A DNA stretch of 5,435 nucleotides from positions 1 to 5,435 of the forward strand of contig JAFANO010000310.1 of NCBI GenBank assembly GCA_019232645.1. The letters run 5' to 3'. The stretch's first letter is position 1, and each line of letters begins with the position of its first letter. The position numbers and the translations under genes were made by a program. Of the stretch, positions 5,159 through 5,435 are shown in pieces. Source of the stretch: Planctomycetaceae bacterium (GTDB lineage Bacteria; Planctomycetota; Planctomycetia; Isosphaerales; Isosphaeraceae). The notes below the pieces were generated by a model, which was not told the DNA's origin, searched no databases, and saw nothing but the letters and a program-made list of their open reading frames with translations.

Positions 5159-5198
5159 CGTGGGAGGCCCGTCCTCCTCCCTTCGGGGTAGGCCCACG
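5159..5198. terminator. Possible hairpin between convergent transcripts
   Basis: CGTGGG (5159-5164) can pair with CCCACG (5193-5198), or alternatively GGGAGG (5162-5167) with CCTCCC (5176-5181). It lies 18 bases beyond the stop of the minus-strand gene, where a terminator would be expected. No T-tract follows on either strand. Confidence 0.25.
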
Positions 5199-5215
5199 GC
5201 GGCGGGGAGTGGGGA

Positions 5216-5435
5216 TCAGGGGCCAAAGTTCTCCCAGATCATCAGCCCGAGCTCACCCAGCAGGATGAGGACGATGATCACCTCGAGAAACGCCTCCCAG
5301 GCGAAGTTCTTGTACTCGAAGAGCTTCTCGGTGACCGCCTCGTAGGTGTCCTCGACGGCCTCGCAGTGCTCGTCGATCAGCTCGCACCACTCCTCGAGGT
5401 GGAGCTTCTCGGCCAGGGTCTCGAAGACCTGCGCC
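5216..5435 (-). CDS. C-terminal part of an RMD1/YagE-like (DUF155) membrane protein, cut by the window edge
   Basis: Reading the minus strand from the right edge gives 72 residues ending in TGA at 5216-5218. The start is outside the window. The fragment is acidic and helical (FETLAEKLHLEEWCELIDEHCEAVEDTYEAVTEKLFEYKNF), followed by one membrane segment, AFLEVIIVLILLGELGLMIW, and a six-residue tail. This arrangement, a helical bundle with a repeated E-x-x-Y/L pattern followed by a C-terminal LEVIIVLIL anchor, resembles the end of the RMD1/YagE (DUF155) family. Eukaryotic members are mitochondrial membrane proteins and the bacterial role is unknown. The family assignment rests on this short piece and is tentative. 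That it is a real gene is well supported by codon pattern and composition. It runs towards the tRNA. Confidence 0.65.
   Translation of the reverse strand, partial: AQVFETLAEKLHLEEWCELIDEHCEAVEDTYEAVTEKLFEYKNFAWEAFLEVIIVLILLGELGLMIWENFGP

Overview
The window is most likely from a GC-rich planctomycete, possibly of the Isosphaeraceae. That is inference from overall GC, the style of the genes (a small secreted Tyr/Gly/Met-rich protein and a RibD and Rex of planctomycete flavour) and their layout; no marker gene proves it. It falls into two halves. Bases 1-1300 look like accessory or decaying DNA, and bases 1687-5435 look like ordinary chromosome.

Left half. A large Eco57I/PglX-like DNA methyltransferase gene is open at the left edge and stops abruptly at base 610, just before its SAM-binding motif would begin. 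The break coincides with the first base of a 207-bp AT-rich segment (611-817; about 29% GC by hand count over 641-810). This segment has 11-bp terminal inverted repeats (10/11 match), a third copy of the repeat inside the left end, and near-identical GGGGCC/GGGGTC hexamers just outside. It reads as a MITE or the shell of a deleted insertion sequence. Immediately beyond it, on the minus strand, is the swivelling phosphohistidine domain of a pyruvate-phosphate-dikinase-like enzyme, without its ATP-binding part. Its upstream end runs into a diverged direct repeat and into the frame of a small minus-strand membrane-protein gene.

Right half. A divergent intergenic region (1687-1969) carries a plausible sigma-70-type promoter for a secreted protein (1970-2584) that ends in three perfect GMGMPG repeats. 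A 422-bp spacer (2585-3006) follows, holding a possible terminator and a G-rich tract but no convincing gene. Next come ribD (riboflavin biosynthesis) and rex (NADH/NAD+-sensing repressor). The rex gene has its own consensus-like promoter starting 3 bp after the ribD stop. A tRNA-Gln(TTG) gene lies 14 bp after rex, with its promoter inside the end of rex. Beyond the tRNA is a 98-bp long inverted repeat, then the C-terminal end of a minus-strand membrane protein resembling the RMD1/YagE (DUF155) family, cut by the right edge.

How the genes work together. ribD makes flavin precursors and Rex senses the NADH/NAD+ ratio, so the pair may link cofactor supply to redox state. No Rex operator or FMN riboswitch is visible to prove control. 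No complete new defence or mobile system is present. The most notable items are the AT-rich element at the methyltransferase break, the dikinase-domain remnant and the inverted repeat after the tRNA.
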